Origin: JAUXIQ01 sp030620925 [NCBI: Nitrospinota bacterium]
GTDB lineage: Bacteria; JAUXIQ01
Direction: 5' to 3'
Assembly (NCBI GenBank): GCA_030620925.1
Contig: JAUXIQ010000158.1
Location: 1 to 5,574, forward strand
Length of the DNA: 5,574 nt
Part shown: positions 1 through 5,574 of the stretch, piece by piece
Position numbering within the stretch: position 1 is the stretch's first letter
Layout: each line of letters begins with the position of its first letter
Position numbers and translations under genes: made by a program
The notes under the pieces: model-generated
Databases searched by the model: none
The model's input: the letters and a program-made list of their open reading frames with translations, nothing else
What the model was told of the DNA's origin: nothing

Positions 1-2
1 TG

Positions 3-1358
3 GAGGGAGCATACGCCGCCGCCGCGGTCTCCATCTATGAACCCCATAAAATTTTCTGCGCCAAGATGGAAAGCCCTCTCATACTGGGTATAGGCCAGCG
101 GGCTAACTACGTGGGTTCAGACTTCAGCGCCTTCATAGAGGAGACCAAGAAGGCTATTGTGATGGAGGACGGCGAGTTCGCCATTATTACCAGGGACAGT
201 TATACCGTCAAAGACATCTTCACCAGAGAGATAAAAGAGAAGAGCATCACCGAGATCGAATGGGACATGGAAATGTCCCAGAAGGGGGGATACCCCCACT
301 ACATGCTGAAAGAAATCCACGAGCAGCCCAGCACGGTTATTAACGCCCTCAATATCCATGAAGATGAGATAGAACGCCTCGCTCGCCAGGTGGTGGAAAG
401 CAGGCAGACCTATTTTATCGGCGCAGGAACAACGTACTACGTATCCCTGGCGGCGCAGTATTATTTTTCAGCCGTCACCGGCAGGTATATACCGGCCATA
501 GGTTCGGACGAGTTCAACAATCTGGCTGCGATGGACCGGGATTCCCTGGTGGTGGCCGTATCCCAATCGGGGGAAACCTACGATACCCTGAATGCGTTGA
601 GGTTTGCCAAGAAGCAGGGCGCGAAGACGGCGGCCATAGTGAACGTCATGGGTTCTTCCATGTCCCGCCTCGTGGATCACGCAATCATGCAGGGTTCAGG
701 GCCGGAGATATGCGTTCTCAGCACCAAGGCGGCGATGGCTCAGATGATTATATTGTTGAGAACCGCCATTACGCTGGCCAGGATGGAAAAAACCATTTCA
801 GAAAAAGATGAGAAATCCTTGAGGAAAGACATCGACGGCCTCCCCCTGCTGCTGGAGAGAATACTCAACGAGAAATCGGGTCTCATAAACAACCTGGCGC
901 GTAAGAACAGCAAGAATAAGAACTGGATTTTTCTGGGCAGGGGGCTCTACTATCCCATAGCCCTGGAGGCCGCGCTCAAGTATAAAGAAGCCGCTTATCT
1001 TCACGCCGAGGGGATGCCCGGAGGATTCCTCAAACACGGCACCCTGGCCCTGGTGGACGATGACATGTACACCCTGGTTTTTGTCCCTCCTAAAGAGGAC
1101 GACAATTACAGCCTTACCATGGGCAGCGCGGAGGAGGTGAAAGCCAGGGGAGGGCCCCTCATGGCTTTCCATTTCGACAGCATCAAGCAGCATAAGGAAC
1201 TCTTCGATGAAGACCTGCTGCTGCCGCCTTCGCCGCAGCTCACCGCCCCGTTGACCCAGTTGGTCGTCGCTCAGCTCTTCGCCTATTTCACCGCCCTTGC
1301 CCTTAAAAGGAACGTGGATAAACCGAGGTCGCTGGCCAAATCCGTCACTGTGGCTTGA
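3..1358 (+). CDS. glmS: Glutamine--fructose-6-phosphate aminotransferase (isomerizing), 5'-truncated
   Basis: GlmS converts fructose-6-phosphate plus glutamine to glucosamine-6-phosphate, the first committed step of UDP-GlcNAc synthesis, in the cytosol. The reading frame is open from base 3, so the first ATG at 66 is internal: residues before it (EGAYAAAAVSIYEP) match the end of the glutaminase domain. About 155 N-terminal residues, including the catalytic Cys1, lie outside the window. Visible parts are the linker (KGGYPHYMLKEIHEQP), the first SIS domain with the phosphosugar loop SQSGET (561-578) and STKAA (from 720), and the second SIS domain with LGRG...YPIALEAALKYKEAAYLHAE. Residues equivalent to E. 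coli Lys485 (978), Glu488 (987), His504 (1035) and the C-terminal Lys603 of LAKSVTV (1338) are all present, so the isomerase half looks intact. The loop GMPGGFLKHGTLAL differs from the E. coli AYAAGELKHGPLAL and recalls archaeal or deep-branching GlmS. Any glmS ribozyme would be upstream and cannot be seen. The identification is firm. Confidence 0.96.
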   Translation, partial: EGAYAAAAVSIYEPHKIFCAKMESPLILGIGQRANYVGSDFSAFIEETKKAIVMEDGEFAIITRDSYTVKDIFTREIKEKSITEIEWDMEMSQKGGYPHYMLKEIHEQPSTVINALNIHEDEIERLARQVVESRQTYFIGAGTTYYVSLAAQYYFSAVTGRYIPAIGSDEFNNLAAMDRDSLVVAVSQSGETYDTLNALRFAKKQGAKTAAIVNVMGSSMSRLVDHAIMQGSGPEICVLSTKAAMAQMIILLRTAITLARMEKTISEKDEKSLRKDIDGLPLLLERILNEKSGLINNLARKNSKNKNWIFLGRGLYYPIALEAALKYKEAAYLHAEGMPGGFLKHGTLALVDDDMYTLVFVPPKEDDNYSLTMGSAEEVKARGGPLMAFHFDSIKQHKELFDEDLLLPPSPQLTAPLTQLVVAQLFAYFTALALKRNVDKPRSLAKSVTVA

Positions 1359-1416
1359 TCGGTCGTTTTGCGGACTCAATACCGGGCGGAACCGTATGAC
1401 ATCGCTTTTTATTCCC

Positions 1417-1435
1417 TCCCTCTGGTTGAGAGGGA
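1417..1435 (+). terminator. Hairpin after glmS, possible weak terminator
   Basis: TCCCTCT and AGAGGGA form a perfect 7-bp stem around the 5-nt loop GGTTG. An alternative pairing, ATTCCCTC (1411-1418) with GAGGGAAT (1430-1437), is also possible. It lies 58 bp after the glmS stop. The following bases (ATTATTATGAG) are AT-rich but not a clean U tract, so intrinsic termination is uncertain. It could instead be a copy of a small CCCTC/GAGGG palindromic repeat. Confidence 0.4.
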
Positions 1436-1449
1436 ATTATTATGAGATA

Positions 1450-1512
1450 ATCGCGGCAAGATGCCGCTCCTACTCTGTGTAGCGGATTTGTTGGAGCGCC
1501 TTCCAGGCGCGA
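1450..1512. repeat. REPIN-like inverted pair of REP-type hairpins
   Basis: Two short hairpins lie in opposite orientation. The left one (GCGGCA-AGA-TGCCGC, 1453-1467) read on the minus strand gives GGAGCGGCA...TGCCGCGA. The right one (GCGCCT-TCC-AGGCGC, 1496-1510) read on the plus strand gives GGAGCGCCT...AGGCGCGA. Both have a 6-bp stem, a 3-nt loop, a TxGGAGCG head and a GCGA tail, so they look like diverged copies of one REP element with compensated stem changes. A ~20-bp spacer separates their GGAG ends. This is the layout of REP doublets (REPINs) that are mobilised by RAYT (REP-associated tyrosine transposase) enzymes in other bacteria. No transposase is in the window. Family membership is inferred from structure only. 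Confidence 0.6.
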
Positions 1513-1540
1513 AAACAAAGAAATAATCGTTTGGGGTTAA

Positions 1541-1590
1541 TATCCTCCCCCTTGCCCCGCCTTCCGCGGGGTGTTTCGCCGGGGAGGATG
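1541..1590. repeat. Nested inverted repeat (outer 9 bp, inner 6 bp)
   Basis: The outer arms ATCCTCCCC (1542-1550) and GGGGAGGAT (1581-1589) are perfect complements, with a further U-G wobble just outside. Between them, CCCCGC (1555-1560) and GCGGGG (1566-1571) form a second perfect stem with loop CTTCC. The RNA could fold as a stem carrying an inner hairpin. The outer sequence resembles CCTCCCC/GGGGAGG palindromes dispersed in many environmental genomes. There is no U tract after it, so it is not a convincing intrinsic terminator. Confidence 0.6.
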
Positions 1591-1614
1591 GGAGAAGGTG
1601 ATTATTATATTGTA

Positions 1615-1631
1615 AGGGCGGGGCTTGCCCT
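1615..1631. repeat. Short GGGC/GCCC inverted repeat
   Basis: AGGGC (1615-1619) and GCCCT (1627-1631) form a 5-bp stem around GGGGCTT. The TGTAAGGGCGGGGCTTGCCC context resembles the GTAGGGGCG...GCCCC class of dispersed repeats. It is short and supported only by this symmetry. Confidence 0.35.
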
Positions 1632-1638
1632 GACCCGG

Positions 1639-1672
1639 GCGCAATCCCGCGGCACGCGGGATGCCCCTGCGC
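1639..1672 (+). promoter_or_regulatory. Strong hairpin in the leader just upstream of the mutase start
   Basis: ATCCCGCG (1644-1651) and CGCGGGAT (1655-1662) form a perfect 8-bp, GC-rich stem with the 3-nt loop GCA. Flanking GCGCA (1639-1643) and TGCGC (1668-1672) extend it across a one-sided bulge GCCCC. The structure ends 13 nt before the first possible start codon at 1686. It would sit in the 5' leader of the mutase mRNA and could stabilise it, limit ribosome access or pause transcription. It could equally be another dispersed repeat. No U tract follows, so I do not call it a terminator. Confidence 0.4.
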
Positions 1673-1685
1673 TTCAAATATTGGG

Positions 1686-3707
1686 ATGAGCATGATGTCT
1701 TCTGATGTCAGGCTGCAGGGAACGGACGGGGTGAGGGGGCTGGTTTTGCCTTCCGACCATGAAACTGTCCGTTCGCTCTCTCCCCAGCAAGCCTTCCTTG
1801 ATAAAGGCGTTATCACCGAGCAGTTTGTGGAGCTATACAGCTACTGCGTTGTCCGCTGTATGCTCGGGTGGGGGGAGATGGAGCAGGGCGGTGAGGTGGT
1901 CATCGGCTGGGACCCCAGAGATGAAAAAGGAACGCTGGCCGGGGCTGCGGTGAGGGGTGTCTTGAAGGCCGGGGCCAGGGCGCTGACCACCGGCGTGAGT
2001 CCCACGCCTGCCGTCCCCCTTTTCATGCTTTATAAGAGGGCGTCGTTGAGCCTGGTGGTGACCGCGTCCCATAATCCCGCCGACGAGAACGGAGTAAAAA
2101 TTTTTCTGCCTCATGCGGCGCTGAAGCCCCTGCCGTCGGAGGACGGCATCATCAGCGAAGCGGTTCTCAATACCGATTTCGGATCGCTTGCCGATATGGA
2201 AGCAAGTACGGCGGCGGCGGACTTCTCAGCTCAGGCGGCGGCCCTGTTCAAAGATCACTGTTGTCAGGGCCGGAACTCCTGGGTGGAAGGACCGGCTGCC
2301 CTGGATCATCTCACCCTCGTCGTCGATCCCGCTAACGGTGCGTATACCGGCGTGGCCCGGGAAGTATTCGAGCGTCTGGGCACCGGTGAAGTCATTGAGG
2401 TCAACCCTTCCTGCGAGGGGCCTGTGAATAACGGCTCGGGGGTCACGCAGTTTGATGGAGTGAGACGCATCGGCCCTGACTTCGTGGGCGACGGAGGAGA
2501 AAATTTCAACGACAACACCGCCGTCTTGACCCTCTTCGAGACCGGGAGGCGGAAGAGGCGCGAGATTCAGGAGGGGAATGCTGAAGTAAGTGCGGCCGTC
2601 TTCGATGCCGACGGAGACAGGTTCTATCGGTTGGACTATCATGCCGACGAGGATATGGCGGTGGTTCTCACCGGAGATTATATAGCCGTCCTTCAGGCGG
2701 AATACCTCATGGAGAAGCATAAGGGGGAAAAGGGCGGCCGGCTTTTCATCACCACCGTGGAAAGCGATATAAACGTCCTCTCTCACGCGGGGGATCTGGG
2801 CATGGAGACGGCGCTGACCGGCGTGGGAGATAAGTGGATACTCAGGGAGATAGCGGGGCGCCATCTGCCGGGAGGAGCTTCCGGAGAGCCTAAATCGGCT
2901 TTGAGCTACCTGCGGCTGCTCAGGGACGGGCCGCTGGAGGGCGCGGAGCAGGTCGTTTTTTTCCTGGGAACCGAGGATTCGGGCCATAACGTTACTGCAG
3001 GTTGGCTGGAAGATTTCAAGGGAGAGACATCACCCATATTTATAGGGAACGGTCTCAAGAGTGCCGTAAACTCTTATGCGGCCGGCGCCCGGCTCCGCTC
3101 GCAATTGTCGCAAAGTGAGTATGGGGAGCGCATTCGGGGACCGTTTACCCGCGGATTCAAAAAGACATATTACGTTTATCACTCTGACAAGGGTAGATTT
3201 AAAAGGGGGAGCTCTTCCTGGAACGGTCTCGAATCGATCTTGCGAATGGGGATAACGGGTTTCCTGGGCGGCAGATGCCGGGTGAACAGGAAGAAGTTCA
3301 GCGAAGAAGAGGATATGCTGTACCTTTCGGTGCGTGATGGTGGCGGTTTGCGGGCCGGGGTTTTCGCGAGGAACTCGGGCACGGAAGACAAGACCAGCAT
3401 CAACCTCAGGGGAAGGGTGGAGGACGGGGAGAACTTGTCGGATGTGGGTTTGCAGGGCATAGCCCTGTTGGCCGAAGAGTTTAAGAGCGCGGCAACACCC
3501 ATGGGTGAGGCGGCACTGCGGATGCTGGAGATGCTCTTCAGAAGCGGGCCGATGCCGGAAGGGAAGCTGAAACAGGAGTTCATGGATATAGATGTTGACA
3601 GGCTGTTCAATGAGATGTTGAATAAAGAAAGGTCTGTCTGCAAATTGGGAGAGGAGTTCCACCTGACCCTTCTGGGGGATCAGATTTGCAGACGGCGATT
3701 CGGATGA
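1686..3707 (+). CDS. glmM: Alpha-D-phosphohexomutase, probable phosphoglucosamine mutase, with C-terminal extension
   Basis: This cytosolic enzyme would interconvert glucosamine-6-P and glucosamine-1-P. The superfamily's four functional loops are visible: QGTDGVRG near the N-terminus (11-18), the phosphoserine loop TASHNP (126-131, catalytic Ser128), the metal loop FDADGDR (306-312, Asp307/309/311), the sugar loops GVGDKWI (379-385) and EDSGHN (430-435), and the phosphate loop RNSGTEDK (562-569). At 673 aa it is about 220 longer than usual GlmM (~445-450). Extra length lies after GTDGVRG (~20 aa), before FDADGDR, between SGH and the NGL motif (~10 aa), and in a tail (610-673) of helix-helix-strand character resembling a winged helix. 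The substrate is inferred from the neighbours: loop motifs alone do not exclude phosphomanno- or phosphoglucomutase. The start is uncertain: ATGs occur at 1686, 1692 and 1695. GGGATGAG is a weak ribosome site better placed for 1692 or 1695, while 1686 has none. Confidence 0.85.
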   Translation: MSMMSSDVRLQGTDGVRGLVLPSDHETVRSLSPQQAFLDKGVITEQFVELYSYCVVRCMLGWGEMEQGGEVVIGWDPRDEKGTLAGAAVRGVLKAGARALTTGVSPTPAVPLFMLYKRASLSLVVTASHNPADENGVKIFLPHAALKPLPSEDGIISEAVLNTDFGSLADMEASTAAADFSAQAAALFKDHCCQGRNSWVEGPAALDHLTLVVDPANGAYTGVAREVFERLGTGEVIEVNPSCEGPVNNGSGVTQFDGVRRIGPDFVGDGGENFNDNTAVLTLFETGRRKRREIQEGNAEVSAAVFDADGDRFYRLDYHADEDMAVVLTGDYIAVLQAEYLMEKHKGEKGGRLFITTVESDINVLSHAGDLGMETALTGVGDKWILREIAGRHLPGGASGEPKSALSYLRLLRDGPLEGAEQVVFFLGTEDSGHNVTAGWLEDFKGETSPIFIGNGLKSAVNSYAAGARLRSQLSQSEYGERIRGPFTRGFKKTYYVYHSDKGRFKRGSSSWNGLESILRMGITGFLGGRCRVNRKKFSEEEDMLYLSVRDGGGLRAGVFARNSGTEDKTSINLRGRVEDGENLSDVGLQGIALLAEEFKSAATPMGEAALRMLEMLFRSGPMPEGKLKQEFMDIDVDRLFNEMLNKERSVCKLGEEFHLTLLGDQICRRRFG

Positions 3708-3728
3708 ACGGGAATTATTGATACCAGC

Positions 3729-3732
3729 GGAG
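3729..3732 (+). promoter_or_regulatory. Ribosome binding site deciding the acetyltransferase start
   Basis: GGAG lies 7 nt before ATG 3740 and only 4 nt before the alternative TTG 3737, favouring the ATG. Confidence 0.6.
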
Positions 3733-3739
3733 CGCGTTG

Positions 3740-4585
3740 ATGAAAGATGCGAGAACCATAGAAGAATTCAGCCCTGCCTATTATTTCCCCGGCCTGCAGG
3801 ATTTCAATCATGCCCCTCTCTTTAGTGGGCTTAACGAGGTCTGGGAAGCCGTGGCCAGATTGCGAGGATACGTGTCCGGAGCCCTTTCGGGCGAGATCGC
3901 ATCGACCAGCAAAACAGTTCGAGATTTGGCCGGTGCACGGCTCATACCGCTTCCGGGGGAAAATGAAAAAGTAAGGGATGGTATACTCTCCACTGAGGGA
4001 TACATATTATGCGAGGAGGATGTATACCTGGAAAGGATCGGTATAGCGATAGGCGAGGGGACGATTGTCGAGCCGGGGGTGGTCATTAAATCACCGGCAA
4101 TCATAGGTAGAAACACCGAGCTGCGCCAGGGGGCTTACCTCCGGGGCAGCGTGATCATCGGGGATGCCTCGGTGGTGGGTCATGCAACCGAGATTAAGAA
4201 CTCGGTTTTCATGGACCACGCCGAAGCAGGCCATTTCGCTTACGTGGGGGACAGCATACTGGGGCAGCGCGTAAACCTGGGGGCTGGAACCAAACTGGCC
4301 AATCTGGAGTTTCGCAGCGCCAGGGAAAAGGAGTCTCGCACTATAAGGCCGATCACCATCACCATCGATGGACGGCATTATAATACCGGGCTCAGAAAGC
4401 TGGGTGCCATCCTGGGGGACAACGTGGAAACCGGCTGCAATTCGGTGACCTCTCCCGCTTCCCTTATAGGTCATGGTTCCTGGGTCTATGCCAACACCAC
4501 GGTTAAGAAAGGGGTCTACGCCCAGAACGTGGTAATCAGGAACGATAATGGCAGGATGGATGTCGTTGCACGCCGCGAATCTTAA
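3740..4585 (+). CDS. Stand-alone left-handed beta-helix acetyltransferase, GlmU acetyltransferase-like
   Basis: The protein (281 aa) probably acetylates glucosamine-1-P to GlcNAc-1-P with acetyl-CoA. From about residue 90 it has hexapeptide repeats of a left-handed beta-helix (IGEGTIVEPGVVI, IIGRNTELRQGAYL, VIIGDASVVGHAT). The GlmU-type core follows: EIKNSV (151-156), AGHFAYVGDS (163-172) with His165 matching the catalytic His363 of E. coli GlmU, and NLGAGTKLANL (179-189). The segment TGLRKLGAILGDNVETGCN (216-234) matches the archaeal ST0452-type C-terminal domain better than bacterial GlmU. No nucleotidyltransferase domain is present. The first ~85 residues (FNHAPLFSGLNEVWEAVARL) are helical and of unknown role. 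I chose ATG 3740 because GGAG at 3729-3732 lies 7 nt upstream; the in-frame TTG at 3737 is too close. It starts 32 bp after the mutase stop, so an operon is likely. An N-acyltransferase or NDP-sugar-related enzyme with another substrate is possible. Confidence 0.8.
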   Translation: MKDARTIEEFSPAYYFPGLQDFNHAPLFSGLNEVWEAVARLRGYVSGALSGEIASTSKTVRDLAGARLIPLPGENEKVRDGILSTEGYILCEEDVYLERIGIAIGEGTIVEPGVVIKSPAIIGRNTELRQGAYLRGSVIIGDASVVGHATEIKNSVFMDHAEAGHFAYVGDSILGQRVNLGAGTKLANLEFRSAREKESRTIRPITITIDGRHYNTGLRKLGAILGDNVETGCNSVTSPASLIGHGSWVYANTTVKKGVYAQNVVIRNDNGRMDVVARRES

Positions 4586-4614
4586 TGTCCGGCCAGAGTG
4601 CTCTCCATGAGTGA
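4585..4614 (+). CDS. Possible 9-codon coupling mini-ORF between acetyltransferase and helicase
   Basis: The acetyltransferase stop overlaps an ATG in TAATG (4583-4587). That ATG opens a 9-residue frame (MSGQSALHE) whose TGA (4612-4614) lies just inside the helicase start at 4607. The helicase has no clear Shine-Dalgarno sequence, so stop-restart coupling through this frame could feed ribosomes to it. It is supported by geometry alone; the peptide is not expected to have its own function, and chance is a fair alternative. Confidence 0.2.
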   Translation: MSGQSALHE

Positions 4615-5574
4615 GTTTGATATAGAAGACAGTCTTAACGAAAAACAGCAGGAAGCAGTCCATCATACAGAGGGTCCTCTACTTATACTGGCGGGGGCGG
4701 GCTCGGGTAAGACCAGGGTTATCGTGCACCGCATCGCCCACCTGGTAGATGCAAAGGGTGTGGCGCCCTGGAACATTCTGGCCATAACCTTCACCAACAA
4801 AGCCGCCGTTGAGTTGCGGGAAAGGACTTCCGCTTTCCTGGGTTCCCGCGCCCAGAGGTTGTGGCTGGGCACCTTCCATTCTTCCTGCAACAGAATCCTC
4901 AGGGAGAACCCCTGGAAGAAAGAGTCCTTCAAGGATTTCGTCATCTACGACGAATCGGACAGCTCGTCCCTGGTCAAAAAGTGTCTCAAGGATCTGAATA
5001 TCAGCTCCGAGCTTTATCCTCACTCCTCCGTTAAATGGAGAATTGAACGCCTTAAAGACGGGCTGACTACACCTGAACAGTTTATGAGCTCACCATTGGT
5101 CAGTCCTCTGGACGAGAAGGTCGCTGCCGTCTACCCCCTGTATCAGAAGCGCCTCCGTGAAGCCAGGGCTTTTGACTTCGGGGACTTGATTATGGTGGTA
5201 ACCCAGTTGCTGGAATCTGACAGGGCTGTCCTGGAGGGATTGCAGGACAGGTTCAGGTACATAATGGTGGATGAATATCAAGATACCAACTACGCCCAGT
5301 TCCGGCTGCTTCAGCTTCTAGGGGCAAAACACGGAAACGTATGCGTGGTGGGTGATGACGACCAGAGCATCTACAGGTGGCGGGGGGCCAACCTGGAGAA
5401 CATACTCCATTTCGAAAGTCATTATCCGGCAGCCTGTGTCGTCAAGCTGGAGGAAAACTACCGCTCCACCAAGACCATACTGGGGGCGGCGTCCGCCGTT
5501 ATCAGCAAGAACGTGGGCCGTAAGGATAAAAAGCTCTGGACCAGGCGCCGGCAGGGGGACCTCATTACCCGCCA
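4607..5574 (+). CDS. pcrA: Superfamily 1A DNA helicase, PcrA/UvrD/Rep type, 3'-truncated
   Basis: An ATP-driven 3'-5' DNA translocase of the repair and replication-restart family. The frame stays open to the window end; 322 residues of an expected ~700 are seen. Motifs in order: Q motif LNEKQQEAV (10-18), Walker A AGAGSGKT (29-36), motif Ia ITFTNKAA (60-67), motif Ib GTFHS (88-92), FDFGDLI (189-195), Walker B DEYQD (222-226), motif III GDDDQSIYRWRGA (249-261) and motif IV EENYRST (282-288). FHSSCNRILR and the following FVIYDESD are closer to PcrA than to E. coli UvrD or Rep. Motifs V, VI and most of domain 2 are beyond the edge. ATG 4607 gives the usual short lead before the Q motif; GTG 4598 is an in-frame alternative, and neither has a clear ribosome site. 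It begins 21 bp after the acetyltransferase stop, so co-transcription is likely though its function is unrelated. Confidence 0.93.
   Translation, partial: MSEFDIEDSLNEKQQEAVHHTEGPLLILAGAGSGKTRVIVHRIAHLVDAKGVAPWNILAITFTNKAAVELRERTSAFLGSRAQRLWLGTFHSSCNRILRENPWKKESFKDFVIYDESDSSSLVKKCLKDLNISSELYPHSSVKWRIERLKDGLTTPEQFMSSPLVSPLDEKVAAVYPLYQKRLREARAFDFGDLIMVVTQLLESDRAVLEGLQDRFRYIMVDEYQDTNYAQFRLLQLLGAKHGNVCVVGDDDQSIYRWRGANLENILHFESHYPAACVVKLEENYRSTKTILGAASAVISKNVGRKDKKLWTRRRQGDLITR

Larger units (their letters stand above)
1359..1685. other. Palindrome-rich intergenic region between glmS and the mutase gene
   Basis: This 327-bp gap has no credible coding sequence; the open frames across it are unrelated to any family I recognise and pass through inverted repeats. 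The first ~50 bases are plain spacer. From 1411 onward it is nearly filled by successive inverted repeats: 1417-1435, 1453-1467, 1496-1510, 1542-1589 (nested) and 1639-1672, plus a weaker one at 1615-1631. The motif ATTATTAT follows two of them, at 1436 and 1601. No clear -35/-10 promoter pair is visible; the AT-rich stretch at 1599-1613 is the best place for a -10 box but lacks a recognisable -35. The density suggests several small non-autonomous palindromic repeats accumulated here. Confidence 0.8.

Noticed and set aside
66-68. ATG 66 as the glmS start
   Set aside because: The frame is open upstream to the window edge and encodes the conserved end of the glutaminase domain, so the gene starts outside the window.
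798-1379. 193-aa open frame on the minus strand
   Set aside because: It lies fully antisense to the conserved C-terminal SIS domain of GlmS, has no recognisable motif, and is explained by high GC at third codon positions.
1599-1616. sigma70-type promoter before the mutase gene
   Set aside because: An AT-rich -10-like stretch exists, but no -35 element at proper spacing; it is not strong enough to annotate as a promoter.
1450-1672. CRISPR array or tRNA in the gap
   Set aside because: The hairpins differ in sequence and spacing, there is no regular direct repeat-spacer pattern, and no cloverleaf or TTC-containing T arm is seen.
1409-1816. 135-aa minus-strand frame across the intergenic gap
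   Set aside because: It runs through the inverted repeats and into the mutase N-terminus; its composition reflects the repeats and no motif is visible.
2226-2987. 253-aa open frame on the minus strand
   Set aside because: It is antisense to the metal and sugar loops of the phosphohexomutase; no family signature, and low-complexity Pro/Arg/Gly-rich composition.
3708-3739. Terminator or promoter between mutase and acetyltransferase
   Set aside because: Only 32 bp, no inverted repeat or T tract; it holds just the ribosome binding site.

Overview
The window holds four co-directional (+) protein genes and one 327-bp non-coding gap full of palindromes. Three of the four proteins fit consecutive steps of the UDP-GlcNAc (amino-sugar) pathway; the fourth is a PcrA/UvrD-type DNA helicase. 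GC content is moderately high, AGG, AGA and ATA codons are common, and GTAGGAGCG-type palindromic repeats are present. This suggests an environmental bacterium, for example from Desulfobacterota, Chloroflexota or a similar lineage. I cannot fix the phylum from the sequence alone. Some protein motifs, especially in the third gene, look closer to archaeal-type amino-sugar enzymes than to E. coli GlmU.

Layout. Positions 3-1358: the last ~451 residues of GlmS, glutamine:fructose-6-phosphate aminotransferase, cut by the left window edge and lacking most of the glutaminase domain. Positions 1359-1685: non-coding, with at least five strong inverted repeats. These include an inverted pair of REP-like hairpins (REPIN-like), a nested 9-bp/6-bp palindrome, and an 8-bp perfect hairpin about 13 nt from the next start codon. 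Positions 1686-3707: a long (673 aa) alpha-D-phosphohexomutase, probably the phosphoglucosamine mutase, with all four catalytic loops, internal insertions and a C-terminal winged-helix-like tail. Positions 3740-4585: a left-handed beta-helix acetyltransferase resembling only the acetyltransferase half of GlmU/ST0452-type enzymes. Positions 4607 to the right edge: the N-terminal half of a superfamily 1A helicase.

How the genes fit together: GlmS makes glucosamine-6-P, the mutase would convert it to glucosamine-1-P, and the beta-helix protein would acetylate that to GlcNAc-1-P. The last step, uridylyl transfer to UDP-GlcNAc, has no enzyme in the window, so a separate nucleotidyltransferase should exist elsewhere. 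The mutase, acetyltransferase and helicase are packed within 21-32 bp and look like one transcription unit. The palindrome cluster separates glmS from them and could modulate or break read-through. The most interesting points are the split pathway with a stand-alone acetyltransferase, the fused tail on the mutase, and the REPIN-like structure.
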